A stretch of DNA of 64,000 nt from the NCBI GenBank assembly GCA_027186245.1, contig CP114486.1, forward strand, positions 2,542,001 to 2,606,000, in the 5' to 3' direction. The position numbers were made by a program, and so were the translations under genes. This DNA comes from Coriaria nepalensis (taxonomy: Eukaryota > Streptophyta > Magnoliopsida > Cucurbitales > Coriariaceae). This document shows positions 22,251 to 34,839 of this stretch, one piece after another. Positions within the stretch are counted from its first letter, which is position 1. The number at the start of each line of letters is the position of its first letter. The notes under the pieces are model-generated. The model did not search any database, was not told where the DNA came from, and saw only the letters and a list, made by a program, of their open reading frames with translations.

Positions 22251-25200
22251 TCAAATATTATGTTTCAACAAGCAGCCGAGATGGTATGGATAGATTGGTT
22301 CGAGAGTCAGGTCAAGCTCGTTGCTTCTCATCATTTGATCTCCCGCCTCTTGCTGATAACTTCTCCTGCATCCACATGTTGTTCACACACTTGTTTTTAT
22401 ATGGACTTGAAAAATGTGTTAAGAACATATATAGAAGATAGATAGTAGTTACCCAATGTTTAAGCAGGGATGTGGGTGCGGCTGCAGCATGAAGCTTGAA
22501 CCATTAGAGCCATGATTCTGCTGCTGCTCCCATTGTGCCTGCTCTGACAGGCTCCTATCCTTTTGCTTTATCTATACATATATATATACATACACCATCC
22601 AATGCACATGATCATATTCTATATAAGAATGGAAGTTTACCTATGGCTATAAACACAACCCTAGATCAATATTAATTGACACGCTCCCCCCTTTCTTAAA
22701 TAAATAAATTTATAAAAAAAAAAAGGAAGAAGAAGAATGATAGGTCATTCATATATATTTAATGGAGGCACTTCACCTGCTTAGCTAGTAAGGTGTTTTG
22801 CTCCCGTATTGCTTTCTCCTGTCAGGAAACACAAGGGACCAATTACTACAACTTTCCAAAGTTGCATATAGGTCAAACACCATTAAACTAATAATCTTAG
22901 TTTCTGAATCTGGATATCTTATTAGCTTCATGAGAGACATGCCCCAAGTTCTTATACGGTCAGAGATCAAGACATGAAAATCGACTAGCTACTCTATAAG
23001 GGCTTAAATTTAGAGGAGAATTTCTTGGCAAACCCCATAGGAGACCGTTTTATTTCAATCATATACATGATCAATAAAATATATGATATGATAATATAAA
23101 TTTAATATATGCGGTTAAGATTTAATCGATTTATCATAAATACGATCTATCTAAAAATTTATCAATTTAGAATTTTAGACCATATATATATATATAAAGG
23201 TACATAGTACGTGTATTACGTGCATATATATATATATATGCACTTCCCCCTTCTAATCAATGTTTTTGTGATCAGATTCTCTCTTAGTGTAGCAAAGATC
23301 TAGGGTTAGGGGCCTTGCCTTTCTTTGGAGTGCAGAGATTGAGTCATACATGAGCTGGTTCTGCATAAACAAGAGATAAAATTAATGACTTTCTCTTCAG
23401 CATCGATCTTTAGTATAAGAACCATATGTATATGTAATTAGACCTTTCAAAAAAAAAGAAATGTATATGTAATTGAGAATAGAAATCTACCATACTTTTC
23501 TCGATCGAATTTGTTTAAGAGAATTTTCGAGTTGTTGCTCCATATTCTGAAGCTCTCTGAGGCTCAAGGAGTCCAGATCTTCCCCAATATAGTGCCTAAA
23601 AGGTGTTATATATATATATATATATAAGTTATAATAGTTAAGTTCGCTATAAGCAAGGAATATCCTCAATACAAATATGTGAATGAGTATATATACATAT
23701 AGAAGTTCACCTATTGTTTCTTTCTAGCAGCTCAATCATAGACTTGAGTCTAGAATATTCCACTGTCCAGTTTCCCTGCCAAATGCATTTCAACATATAC
23801 ACAATATTAACCTTTAACTTTTACAGTGATCACACAGTATTACTGCCAATTGGAGAATTAAGTCAACTAACAATGATCATAAAAAATTATTATATGATTG
23901 ATTACCTGCGTCTCAGATTCAATGCCAGCTACTTGTCTCTCCAGATACGAATATCTTTCATGTCGTTCTAGTATCTTCTCCATGCTGTTTCAAAACAGTA
24001 TTAAAGTTAATACCTAGATACATACATATATATATGTTGTATATAATTAATTAATGACTCTAACATATATATAAAAAAAATACCCATTTAATTTATACTA
24101 TATGCATGCATGTTTACTGTTATCTCTTAACATAAATATATGGAATTTATATAAGAAAATGTCTATTTTTTCATCCAGAGCAGTGAGCACGGTAACTAAG
24201 ATGGGAAGATGCAACTACAGTGCCACTGATAGTAAGAATAACTAAGAGAGAGAGATAGGAAACGAGATTACCAGAATGCTATACAGTAGAAGTAGGAAAT
24301 TTGTTTTCAAAACATATAGTGCTTGAAGTGACAACCCAAAATACTAAGTTTTGTGAGTGTTGATTGACAGGAGATCACACCCCTTTTAGAAGTTAATCTT
24401 ATAGCTAGCCGCTTGCATAGTGTCCACTATATATATATATATGTGTATACGTATATATATATATTGATTAACTCGTAAATAAGAACAATACGGCATTCAA
24501 TCCCTCACGACCTAGAAGGTATAACTACAAATTTCACCACAACTTATTAGTTAAGCTGATCACTCCGTTAATTGAAGCAAATGAGCTGTTTTGGAAAAGT
24601 TAATATCATCAAAATTCTCGATCCCCGGAACTACAAGTATGTATCCATCTTTTCGACCATGTTGATAGCATGAAAATCTAAGGAACAGGGCATATTAAGA
24701 AGTAACAGTAAAGATGATTTTTTTTTTTTTAAGCATGTCCTATATATGTACACAGTAAGACCTAGCCAAAGCATAGTGTTGCATTATAGGCTATTTCCCT
24801 TTTTATTATTATATTTTTATTTTCCTTTCCTTTTCTTCTGAAGAGTTACAGGAAATCCTTGTCTATAGGCTTCTTACAGCTTTTATAAACATGTTCGCGA
24901 AGTAGTAGATACTTACCATTATATATAAACATGTTACTATCTGAAGCTTTGTAAGGTTAAAAAATCATCAGAAAATAATTAAGATCCAGGCCAGGAGACT
25001 ACATAATTTTACACAATATCTTGCTGAGAAACTAAACAAATGTACAATTCAGCCGTACGTTGCTTATAGCTAGAGAAAGAGTGAAGTCGAATGAAATTCT
25101 TATTTACCATACAAATTTTTTTAAGAAATAATATATTTTAAAAAACAAATACCTCAGATAATTCCCTTTTTTTCTGTTGGTTTAAGAAGATACAAGTTAC

Positions 25201-25502
25201 TATATTTATCTGCAAAGTCTTACAAAAATGTAGATATAAATATGGATATGTATATATGGATAAAAAAATATATATAAACACATAAAGAGATGATGATAAT
25301 CTAAATGATAGGTATACCAAGAATTAGTAGCATATTCAAACAGCTTTCCTTTGTGAGAGAAGACAATCAAAGCAACTTCAGCATCACACAAGACAGAGAT
25401 CTCATTAGCCTTCTTCAGCAAACCAGCTTTCCTTTTCGAAAAAGTTACCTGACGATTGATCTTGTTTTCGATGCGTTTCAACTGAACCTTTCCCCTACCC
25501 AT
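22251..25502 (-). CDS. AP1: APETALA1/SQUAMOSA-type MADS-box transcription factor
   Basis: Eight exons on the minus strand (25502-25318, 23984-23906, 23775-23711, 23595-23496, 23360-23319, 22818-22777, 22571-22453, 22365-22251) of 185, 79, 65, 100, 42, 42, 119 and 115 bases, the canonical MIKC layout, join in phase to 248 residues. The MADS domain (1-60) begins [20 protein letters not shown]; the K domain spans about 88-175 ([20 protein letters not shown]). The C-terminal part has the euAP1 block [17 protein letters not shown]. Proteins of this clade bind CArG boxes and specify floral meristems, sepals and petals. Oddities: the usual C-terminal CFAA farnesylation box is replaced by CLLKHNI, and intron 5 has a GC donor. 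Intron 1 is 1.33 kb. A TATATATATATA tract at 25681-25692 could be the TATA box. Confidence 0.96.
23318..23319 (-). other. GC donor of AP1 intron 5
   Basis: Exon 5 must be 42 bases ([14 protein letters not shown]) to continue in phase into EKAIREQN. The exon ends AAAG and the intron begins GCAAGG, reading on the minus strand. The rest of the donor matches consensus, as is usual for GC-AG introns. Confidence 0.85.
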
Positions 25503-26316
25503 CTTAATAAATTCTTTCCTTTATTACACTAAGTCTTTTCCAAACAAACAAAACCCGAGGATTCCCAGAAAAAGAAAAACAGATGCAAAGAGAGAAAGAT
25601 GGAAATTTATGGGTTTCCTTTCTTCTTGCCAAATGTATTATCTGCAGGTGTCTGAGAAAATGGGAAAAAACCCTTAAGCAATATATATATATAACAGAAA
25701 TGGTATGAGAGCTGAATGAGTTGGAAAACTGGTTTTAGGGTGTGAGAGGATGGGATGGGAGGAAAACCAGGGTGGTTTTGTAGCTTTGTGCTGTCGAGCT
25801 GTGATTGGCTCAGGGATCTCTGTAGAGGTTATTGTCTAGGGCTACATTTTGTGGGGTTGTGTTTGATGGATTGTGTTAACTTGGGGGGCCCCAATTTGTA
25901 AGGATGTATTTAGATATTTTGGTTTATGAGAGCTTTATTCTAGCTATGTGCTGAATTTCGTCCAAGAAAGGAAAAGGAAAAAGAAAAAGAAAAAAACTTT
26001 TGTTTTTAATTAATATCTTAATTTTGTGTTAAAGGTGCTCAACCCTAAAACAACTTAAATTAATCCTTTAGGTTTAAGCGTTCAAAGTTGAATTTTAAGT
26101 AAATTGGAATTCCACCGCGTTATTATATTGTTCAATAGTGAGAAAAAATTCTAAATAATATTGAGAATTAATGGATAAATTATATTTATAATTGACCGAT
26201 CAAACTTAATCATATATAATGTTGATGTTATATTATCATGTATGATATAATTATGTAAAATTAATAAATACATTTAAGATGAATAGATCCACCATAAATA
26301 TAGTTCACTCAAGTTT
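25503..26316. promoter_or_regulatory. AP1 upstream region
   Basis: Sequence 5' of the AP1 start on the minus strand. A TA-rich box lies about 180 bp before the ATG. It also has a purine-rich leader. I did not identify individual factor-binding sites with confidence. No gene is present. Confidence 0.5.
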
Positions 26317-26557
26317 GCACTTCAAACACAAGTTTTGTGCATACCTTGCAAATGATCAATGCAAGGAAAATGTGCATTCGTTTAACGTTAAAATCATTTC
26401 AATGAGTCATTTCAACTCAATAACTTATTTCAAAGCAAGTCGAACGAATCCTATTTTCGCACTTTAAACACAAGTTTTGTTCACAACTTTCAAATGATCA
26501 ATGCAAGGAAAGTATGCATTCGTTTAACCTTAAAATCATTTCAATGAGTCATTTCAA
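26317..26557. repeat. 99-bp direct duplication
   Basis: Bases 26317-26415 recur with a few substitutions at 26459-26557, an offset of 142 bp. The shared block includes the stretch CAAATGATCAATGCAAGGAA. It lies about 0.8 kb upstream of AP1 and does not look coding. Confidence 0.8.
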
Positions 26558-27349
26558 TCACACGTTATTATACTTTGTAGAATGTAAATAAAATTTGTCA
26601 CACATCTTATTAGCTATTTTTTACTTTTTGAAGAATTAAAATTCTTCAAATTTAAAGAATCCCTATAACTTATTTATAATTGAAGTTAAATAATAGAATA
26701 TGAAATTTGAAATAAAGTTATCTGAAAAATTATTAAGTTAAGTAAAAAGATAGCATATGCTTAAAGTTGTTTAAACTGATAGAATCTTACAAATAATCAT
26801 ATATGAATTAGATTTGACAAACTAGATTATGAGAGGAGAGATAAACTAGATTATGAGAAGTAGGAAATATTTCTTAGAGAACAATTAGAACACATTTATT
26901 ATAATGTTAACTCTAACATCATATTTATGCATCATTTTCTGATAAGATTTTGAGATACTTAACCAAGATTGATTTCAAAAAACTAAATTACTCAACTAAC
27001 GGTGTTGAATATATCAAAATTCTTGACTATTATTTTCTAACTAAACTGAATACAATTCCTTTTTAAATAGTTTTTGCAAATGATAAACTAATTTCAAAGA
27101 TGATAAACTAAACCTAAAAATAATCATAAAGATAATAACAACCTTAATCAAATCCTAAACAACCATTTGATCATCTATCAACTAAAGAGTTCGAAAACAA
27201 TAAATCTAATCAAGAAACAATAGAACTAACATTAGGCCCTCATCATCATGTACGTTTTATCAGTGGCCCCCACCATGAATGTCTCGAAACCGATCTTGCA
27301 ACGAACTTCATCCTCCCCATCAACCTCCTCTTCCTCGATATCAGCATCC
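26558..27349. other. Intergenic, AT-rich
   Basis: No gene, repeat family or regulatory signal could be supported. Confidence 0.5.
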
Positions 27350-27357
27350 ATTAGCAT

Positions 27358-28201
27358 TAGGGGAGAGCAATGGTTGAATCTGATTCGACAATACCGGATG
27401 GCGGTCGGATCAGATTGAGTGATATTCGGATGGATGTCGGGATCGGATCCGTTGCGGTCGGGTGGAAGACGGATTGGATCGGATCAGATCCGATCAAAAA
27501 TTTTATTTTATTTTTGAAAATTTTTAAAGATAATTTAATTTGTATTAGATAATGTCAAATATTATAGGGAAATAATATGTTTAATTGAAGATTATACCTT
27601 TTAAAATATATATATATATATATATTTAATGGAGAAGTCTATATCATTTAAGAAAAATTAATTGAAAATTTTATTTAAGAAAATTATAAATAGAAATATT
27701 AAAAAAAACATAATAAATATAACTGAAAAAATAAATGAAAAATTGAAAATAGTTTTTTTTTTAATTTGATTGAGCAATTACTTCATTAAGGAAAAATAAT
27801 AATGAAAAATTATATAAGAAAGTAAATAAATAAAAAAGTGTACTTTAAGGAAAATTTAATATAAAAATAAAAAAAATTAAAAGTCAAAAGTCATTTAATC
27901 AAATTTAATGAAAATTCATTAATAAAATGTTTAAAAGGAAAAAAAAAGTTTATTCATTAAAAGAAATACATGAAAGGAAAAAATTTTGTCTTAAAAAATA
28001 ATTATTTAAAATAATTTACATTAAAAAATAAAAAATTAAGAAAAAAATCGATCTAATTCGATCGGATTGAATATCTAACACAATCATAATCGGATGAATC
28101 CGATCCGAATAAATTAAAATAAAATATATCAGATCAGATTGTGATCCGACCGATTTGGGTCGGTTCGGATCAGATTGGTCGGATCACTGTTGATCATCCC
28201 T
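27358..28201. mobile_element. Candidate hAT-like non-autonomous DNA transposon
   Basis: An 844-bp unit has imperfect terminal inverted repeats: TAGGGGAGAGCAA at the left and, read on the other strand, AGGGATGATCAA at the right. These resemble hAT ends (YAGGGRTGGCAA-like). The flanks attagcat (27350-27357) and attatcat (28202-28209) match at 7 of 8 positions, as expected for an 8-bp hAT target-site duplication. About 130 bp at each end is packed with variants of CGGATC/GATCCG in both orientations, like subterminal transposase-binding motifs, while the 550-bp core is very AT-rich with no coding capacity. No transposase is present, so any movement would need one supplied elsewhere. Confidence 0.6.
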
Positions 28202-30810
28202 ATTATCATTGCTTGCATCGCTTGACACTGATGGTGAGGAACAAACTATTCGTCACAGTAGAAGAACAAGTTATTCTCTCTCCAAACTTTCATTTCTCTA
28301 ATCATCAAACGTCTTAACTCGATGATGAGTAGTGGCTTACTTGTCTCGATTGAGGTTCTTAATGTATTTTGTGATGTCCGATCTCCGCTCTCTATGGTGT
28401 TATTTGATTTCTTAGCATATTTCTAAAAAGTAATATGCCCATCAAGCCAATAAGGTATGACCCAATCAAGTCCTTTACTTATGAGAATTAATTTTGAATT
28501 ATTTAAATAATCAATATAATTAAATACATAGCACTTAATTAGAGCATATTATGTTATGTCATGTTGTTATTAGGTTGGAAATAGCAAATTGCATGCATCA
28601 TTATATATCTGCATGCTTGAAAGATTTCCGGATCTTAAACGTACAGTTGGAGTAATGATGAAGATCATGGTCGATGATATCCAAGTTGGTTCAAGTCTAA
28701 GATCTAAATTATTCATAGTAAGATTGTTATGATGAGATAATAACAATCTTGAGAGACAATTATATGCACTATCATCTTTGAAAAAAAAATGATGTTCTCA
28801 TATTTATCGATATTGGTAGATACCAAGATATGTATGTAGGTGGTTAGTCGTGACTTAATCGCTAAACGTGGTCACTTGCCAAAATTTAATTGGTAATAAT
28901 ATTGATTGTTAATGAGTTTTGTCGGTGACTATGATACATGTAATGCTCAGACCTAAAATTATCACAGTACTCGCATATTAGATATCCTATTTTGATGTTG
29001 CCTTACATGATCTTCTCCAAATGCCACTAAAAGTGCAAACTATTAGACATGTATTCAAATATGTACAGTATATAAGATGATAAGATGAGATCTATCACCT
29101 CTATATTACAAGATATGATTTCATGAGGCATATAGCTTATGCAATGAAGAAAATATTTGTGCAAAGTAGAATGCTATGAAAAAGAGTTTTCTATAAACTC
29201 ATTGTCTGATTGCACAAATGTATATGATATTCATAAAGAAAAATATAATAAGGTTTAATAGTTAAATCATATCCTAAATTTTTTTGGAACCTTAAATAGA
29301 TAGAAGGATCAGTCTTGTACAATAATATTCATCTATGGTTCTTGATGAGGTGCCTCACACTTCTTATTGCACGAGTGGCATATACGCCTTATTAAGGCAA
29401 ATATGAGTCTGGTGGTTTAAGTTAATAATGATCATATAAGTGAATCCTCACTTGATGGAATTTTGACTAGTTCAATTATAAACTTAATTTAAGAGTTACA
29501 TCATTAATTAATTTAATTTGTTAAAGTTAAGTCACATGCACTACTAGGATATTGCACTACTAGCATATATATCCAAACTATGACTTAGATTTAATTTGAA
29601 ATTAAATAATTAATAAGAAAAATACTTATTTGATAAGATAAATTTATTAAATCAAGATTTAATGAATTTATGGTCAAAAAATATTTTTTGAGTAAAAAAT
29701 AAGTTATGTTAATCAATAAAGTAGTAATGAGCCTAACAGAATTATTTAATGGACCCAAATTAAAGTTTACATTTTACTGACTAAAATTAAATCTTAATTT
29801 TAAATTTAACAAAAGTTCATACTATTTAACAAAATCAGACGTACAAGAAAAATCTCACCTCTTAATCATGTTTGTAGAATCCTTTATAATCACTAATTTC
29901 TTGTTACTATAATTTATATATTATTTTATATTATTTAACAGAAATAAAAATTATACAAGAATTATACTATGCAACATAAATTATTCATTCCAAGGGGGAC
30001 CCACAAGTTTAAAAATACAGACATTTAAATACAAGCCAACGTTCCATTAAAAAAAAAAATATCAAATCCATTCAACATTAACTAATTAAATTAATAATAA
30101 TAAAAAAAATTCAGAAAATTAACCTAGCTAAGCTTGGGGGACCCACAAATGAATCCACTATTGGTGGGTACCCACCCAGTAGCAATAGCCAATAGATGCA
30201 AATCTATTAGGCAATCGCATGTCTACGTACGTACCACACTACCACTACCACTACCATTACTACCACTATTCATTGTCGATGACCGTGATGCAGGGAATCC
30301 ATCCCCTAATCAAATGCGTGTACGTAGCTGATTGGTTTCTTTTTCGCAACTGCACTCCAGCGAATAAGACTTTCTCATTCAATCTGATGAACTGCTGGTT
30401 ATTGCCTACTGTTTATCACATGGTTCTTGATTCCTCGGATATTGACTTAGTCTCAACACGTGGCATATTTATGACCTTCGAAAGATTGATATATATAATA
30501 ATAATAATAAAATTATATAAAATGAGATAATTTATTAATTATATATATCAATCGTTTAAACGATAAGTCAGCAAATAATGGATGTCTAACACTCATAATA
30601 AATAATTCATATATGAAACTTGGACGGTTTAGCCCGAAGTGAGTGAGTTTGGGCCATTCAGTGGGCCTCTTTAAGGCGAATCAAGGGCATTGATGGACCA
30701 TTACTAACCCAACCAACAACAACATATATATCTCCCTTGGGCTTTTCGGCCCAAACTAACAACAGGTACCTGTAGTGATGTCCTAAATAAAACATAGGAT
30801 ATTTCTCTAA

Positions 30811-30853
30811 AATAATAAAAATAATAAAAATAATAAAAATAATAAAAATAATA
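30811..30853. repeat. AATAATAAAA minisatellite
   Basis: About four copies of a 10-bp AT-only unit in tandem, in intergenic DNA. Confidence 0.8.
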
Positions 30854-33353
30854 AGACGATAACGTGGAGGAACTCTATGTTATATATATGAAGTAAGAAT
30901 ATTACATTAACTTGAGAATTCGACATAGAAGGCTTTTATAGTAAAAGATAATAGACCTAAAAACAAGGTTTAAAAGACAAGATGGAGATGACAGAGGCTA
31001 GATGAGACTAATGAGGAATCCACGACCATGGAAAGTAACTTTAAGAATGCTTTGGCGGAGAGTGAACGAAAGCAACAAAACATTTGGGACATCAAACATG
31101 TCTAGACGAATGCGCCTCGATGCAAGCTGCTTGTAAGAAAGATTAGTTGGATGCAAACTGGAGATAGATATAAGACAGGATTGACACCTACTAAAGATGG
31201 AATTTTCTGTGGCATGATAAGTTTCATGACCAAGACAATTACATGATCAGCAACATTATCACTTCCTGATCCTCAAGTTCGACAGCAGAGGACCCGGATC
31301 GATCATGATTGCCTACAGCAAATTACATTAATGTGTTTGATTTTGTTCAAGTAGGCCATGCATGGATGAACTTGCTAATTCCTTTCGTCTATAGGGGCAG
31401 TATACATATAACTAGTGGTAAATGAGCTTCATCTATGACTGCTTGAATAGTTGAATGTAAATGGTCCAAAAAGAGAAATTCTTTTATGACTCGTATTCAT
31501 ATACTTTTTTTATAATTTGATAAATAAAATCATGCTATGTATATTTAATTCTATTAAATGACATAATTTTATTAATCAAACTACGAAAATAATGCATGAT
31601 TACGAATTTCTCGTCCAAAAGGCTCAAAGTTATGGTAGTCATAAAAGTACTTATAGGTCTGCTTCCGTCTATCTAGAAAACGAGAGGCTCAAGAGTCAAG
31701 ATAGGGACAGTGAGAACTCAACAGTCACAACCCAAGAGATCATGCGATTTGTGGTAGGAGAGAGAAAGTAAAAAGAAAGAGGGGGCTGATCGTTTTTTTC
31801 TGTGTTTTTTGTTTTTCAAATTAAATGGAGGAGAAGAGCCTTCATTATTTGGGCTTCCGGCACATCTTGAAACTTGATCTGTGTATCCAGTTTATGTTGC
31901 TGATTGAACGACAATGATGGACATATATGTATATCTCTTTTGGATCTTATCTCATGCACATGATATCGAACCCACTTGTATTGTCAAGCCTGCGTACCGA
32001 CTACTGTCATGACCCCGAAACCTATATAGAGTCGTTTCTCCATGGGCCAAACCTCATCCCATCCATTCATACTTATTTGTTTTAGAGTGAACTTGGCTCA
32101 CTTTATATGAAAATTGGTGCTTGCTAAACTGAAGTTTGGATAAGTTATGAGATACAGCTAGAATAAGTTAAATTCGTTTAGACGTTTGACAGATTCAAGT
32201 TTTGAAAGCTATATATATATATTTTTAATAACATGGTCAAAATTCGAACTAGACCAATGCATACTCCTAATATTTGTTGTTTAACGAGGAGATTGCATCT
32301 ATTACATGTTTATGTGATGTCTCATATTACTACTAATTGTAAAATTGTTGTCTTTGTTTTTCTCTTGAGGATTCGTTCAACTGTTAAATATGGTTGGATT
32401 GAACTAAATGATTGAGCCAAGTATGAAATTGATTTGTAATTTCAAACCCCTTAGTAACCCACTTGTAATTTCTGCCAACTTTAGGGGATCAATCTATATT
32501 TTCCCATACTTAATTTATTATTCAAAAAATTATTGACCCACAAAGATAGATACTTTTTTTTTTCTTTTCTGCCAAACAGGATAGATATATATACATACTT
32601 ACCCATTCAATCTCTTTCAATGACTCGCCAAAAAAAAAAGAAAGAAAAAAAAGTCTTTTTTAATGAAATCTTATCGGAAAACATTAGAGATCATACTATT
32701 CAAACTACATAGAAGACAACAATTTAATTTAATTTGGAAAAAAAGAAAAAAAAATCGAAAAAATCACAAGTGCTAGATCATCTCAGCATCCACCTCTTTA
32801 TTTCCACCTCTTTATTTCCACCATCGTGGCCCTAGGTGTGAGAAAATAAAAAAAAGGAAGTAAATCAAAAAGAGAAAACAAAAGAAAATGGAAAATAAAT
32901 AAAATATCCATTATGTATGACTGACTACCTTAAAAGAGGACACAGCAAGATGTCCCTGGGCCATGCATGATTAGAAAATGAACCAATTAGCCTTTCATTT
33001 TATTGAAGAGTGACCTTCATCAATTACATATGTAAAAGGAACTCAAAGCATGGTAATGGGTTCTACCTGGTTCCTCTCTTTAGTTCAAATACGTAGTACA
33101 ACGTTGCCCACTACCCACTTGAGAACAACTTCCACTAACAAATTAAACTGACCAGAAAAGAGAAAACCCTAGAATCCAAGGAAAACACCAAACATACACA
33201 GGTTGCTGTTCATAGCCTTAAGGTCTTTAAGGATAGAAACATGATTTTATCCTACTTATGACCCACTGTTTGATTCATTACTAAAGCACAAGTTTGTTTC
33301 ATATAGTTATGAAATGGTTTTTATCATTATGTTTGTGCCAGTTTATTTATTTA

Positions 33354-33421
33354 TCCCCCCCCCCCCCCCCTACTTTTACACTTCATTTTCTTTTTCTTTT
33401 TTTTCTTTTTTTTTTTTTTTT
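33354..33421. repeat. C-run followed by T-rich tract
   Basis: A run of about 17 C followed, after a short spacer, by a T-rich tract ending in a long T homopolymer. The exact length may be affected by sequencing error. Confidence 0.7.
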
Positions 33422-33819
33422 GTAAAATTTTCTCAAAATAAGTTAAGAGTGGGGGTTCATGGTGACCATGAAAATAAACAAAATTAACTAATGTTTTTTT
33501 AAATTTCAAGAATAAACAAGGAATATCGTGTGGGGACAAAAATGCAAAACAGGGAAAATATTGGGGACAAAATAGTAATTTTAAACCATTACCTTATTAT
33601 GTAAAGTAAAAATCTCTCACTAACTCTCAATCATATTAAAGGGGGAAAAAAAAATCGATTAAGTCCCTCGTACAATCAATCCTTAACTTCTTATACATCC
33701 CATAAATATAATACCTACATTTAAAAACTTTCATTCAAGTCCAGATTCTTTTAAAGACACTTAACAAATATTACAAGCCATTCAATATCTCCAATTGAAG
33801 TCTTCTCCATCTCCCCCTC

Positions 33820-34839
33820 ATGTCAACTAGAAGAATCTCAGAATTAGACCCTTACATCACTTCTGACAAGAAATCAACCATTAAGAGCAATGAGTCACCA
33901 GAGCTAGATGTGTTTGAAGCAGCTGGTTATTTTTCTGGATACAATGAGATATTTACTGAGAAAAGTTGGAGACAAGGAGGAGGAAGGATCAGCTTAGACA
34001 TCATGCCTTCCATGAAAAATCATCATCAGCAACAACAACCAAGTTATAGCAGTTCAATGCTGGATCAGAAAAAGCAAGCCATGATCAATAACAGTAGTAG
34101 TAACATCAAGGAGAAGAAGTACAAGCAGCCAAGCTCTCCTGGCGGTAGATTAGCAAGCTTCTTGAATTCACTTTTCAGCCAATCATCTTCCAAGAAGAAG
34201 AAATCCAAGTCAACTAGCTCTACTACACAATCCATGAGAGATCATCATGAGTTAGATCATGAAAGCCCGGGTGGGAGAAGGAAGAGGAGAAGCAGCATTA
34301 GTCATTTCCGGACCTCAATCAGCACGACCTCCGATTCAAAATCGAGCACTCTATATTCTTCTTCGAGCTCAGGTTTTAGAACACCTCCTCCTTATAATTA
34401 TCATCAATCTCTACAAACACCGACGAAAAACTACAAGGAGTTATTTCCTCTATCCTTTTCCAAGTACACTTCTAGTGGTAGTAGTGGTGGCAATGCCATT
34501 AGTGGACAAGTGAGACATCTAGCCCAAGTACCAAGTCATGATCATATCTTAGACGGGGACCAAAAGAAGAGCAACAAGGTGAAAGAGTTCAAATTCGGCA
34601 AAGGGTATTCGGATAAATCTCCGTCGGGAAAGAAGGAATATTCGAGGAAGAAGTTCAATGAGATCGATGATGATCAGATTCAATATGATAATGGAGGAGA
34701 GAGTGATTCAAGTTCTGATTTGTTTGAGTTGCAGATCTGTGACTTGGATTACTATTCAAGTGGTTTACCTGTTTATGAAACTACCCATATGGATAGCATC
34801 AAGAGAGGAGCACCCATTCCCATTAATGGCCCTCTATGA
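33820..34839 (+). CDS. BIG GRAIN 1-like protein
   Basis: Single-exon frame of 339 residues. It matches the plant BIG GRAIN 1-like family by the N-terminal SPELDVFEAAGYFSGYNEI, the basic GGRLASFLNSLFSQSSSKKKK block (about residues 108-128), and the acidic C-terminal SDSSSDLFELQICDL...GLPVYETT motif (about 300-325). The rest is low-complexity, rich in Ser, Lys and Gln. In rice, BG1 is a membrane-associated, auxin-inducible positive regulator of auxin response and organ size; the Arabidopsis homologues are less well known. No transmembrane segment is obvious. The start was chosen as the first ATG (TCATGTCAACTAG). Its place between the AP1 and SPL6-type genes fits conserved gene order recalled from Arabidopsis. 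Confidence 0.85.
   Translation: MSTRRISELDPYITSDKKSTIKSNESPELDVFEAAGYFSGYNEIFTEKSWRQGGGRISLDIMPSMKNHHQQQQPSYSSSMLDQKKQAMINNSSSNIKEKKYKQPSSPGGRLASFLNSLFSQSSSKKKKSKSTSSTTQSMRDHHELDHESPGGRRKRRSSISHFRTSISTTSDSKSSTLYSSSSSGFRTPPPYNYHQSLQTPTKNYKELFPLSFSKYTSSGSSGGNAISGQVRHLAQVPSHDHILDGDQKKSNKVKEFKFGKGYSDKSPSGKKEYSRKKFNEIDDDQIQYDNGGESDSSSDLFELQICDLDYYSSGLPVYETTHMDSIKRGAPIPINGPL

Larger units (their letters stand above)
28210..33819. other. Large intergenic region
   Basis: About 5.6 kb without a supportable gene. It contains a short AATAATAAAA array near 30811-30853, a 15-bp CCACCTCTTTATTT-type tandem near 32792-32822, a C-run and T-rich tract at 33354-33421, and many AT-rich stretches. Some parts (28.6-29.5 kb, 31.0-31.4 kb) have more even composition and could be very old transposon debris, but I saw no protein or terminal-repeat signal to support that. 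Confidence 0.5.

Noticed and set aside
28600..29500. Possible old retrotransposon debris
   Set aside because: Composition is more even than the surroundings, but no terminal repeats, primer site or protein similarity could be seen.
32792..32822. Short CT-rich tandem repeat considered as a CRISPR-like array
   Set aside because: Only two adjoining copies with no spacers, in a plant nuclear genome.
33351..33539. Minus-strand frame with poly-Lys and poly-Gly
   Set aside because: Produced entirely by translating the T-rich and C-rich homopolymers.
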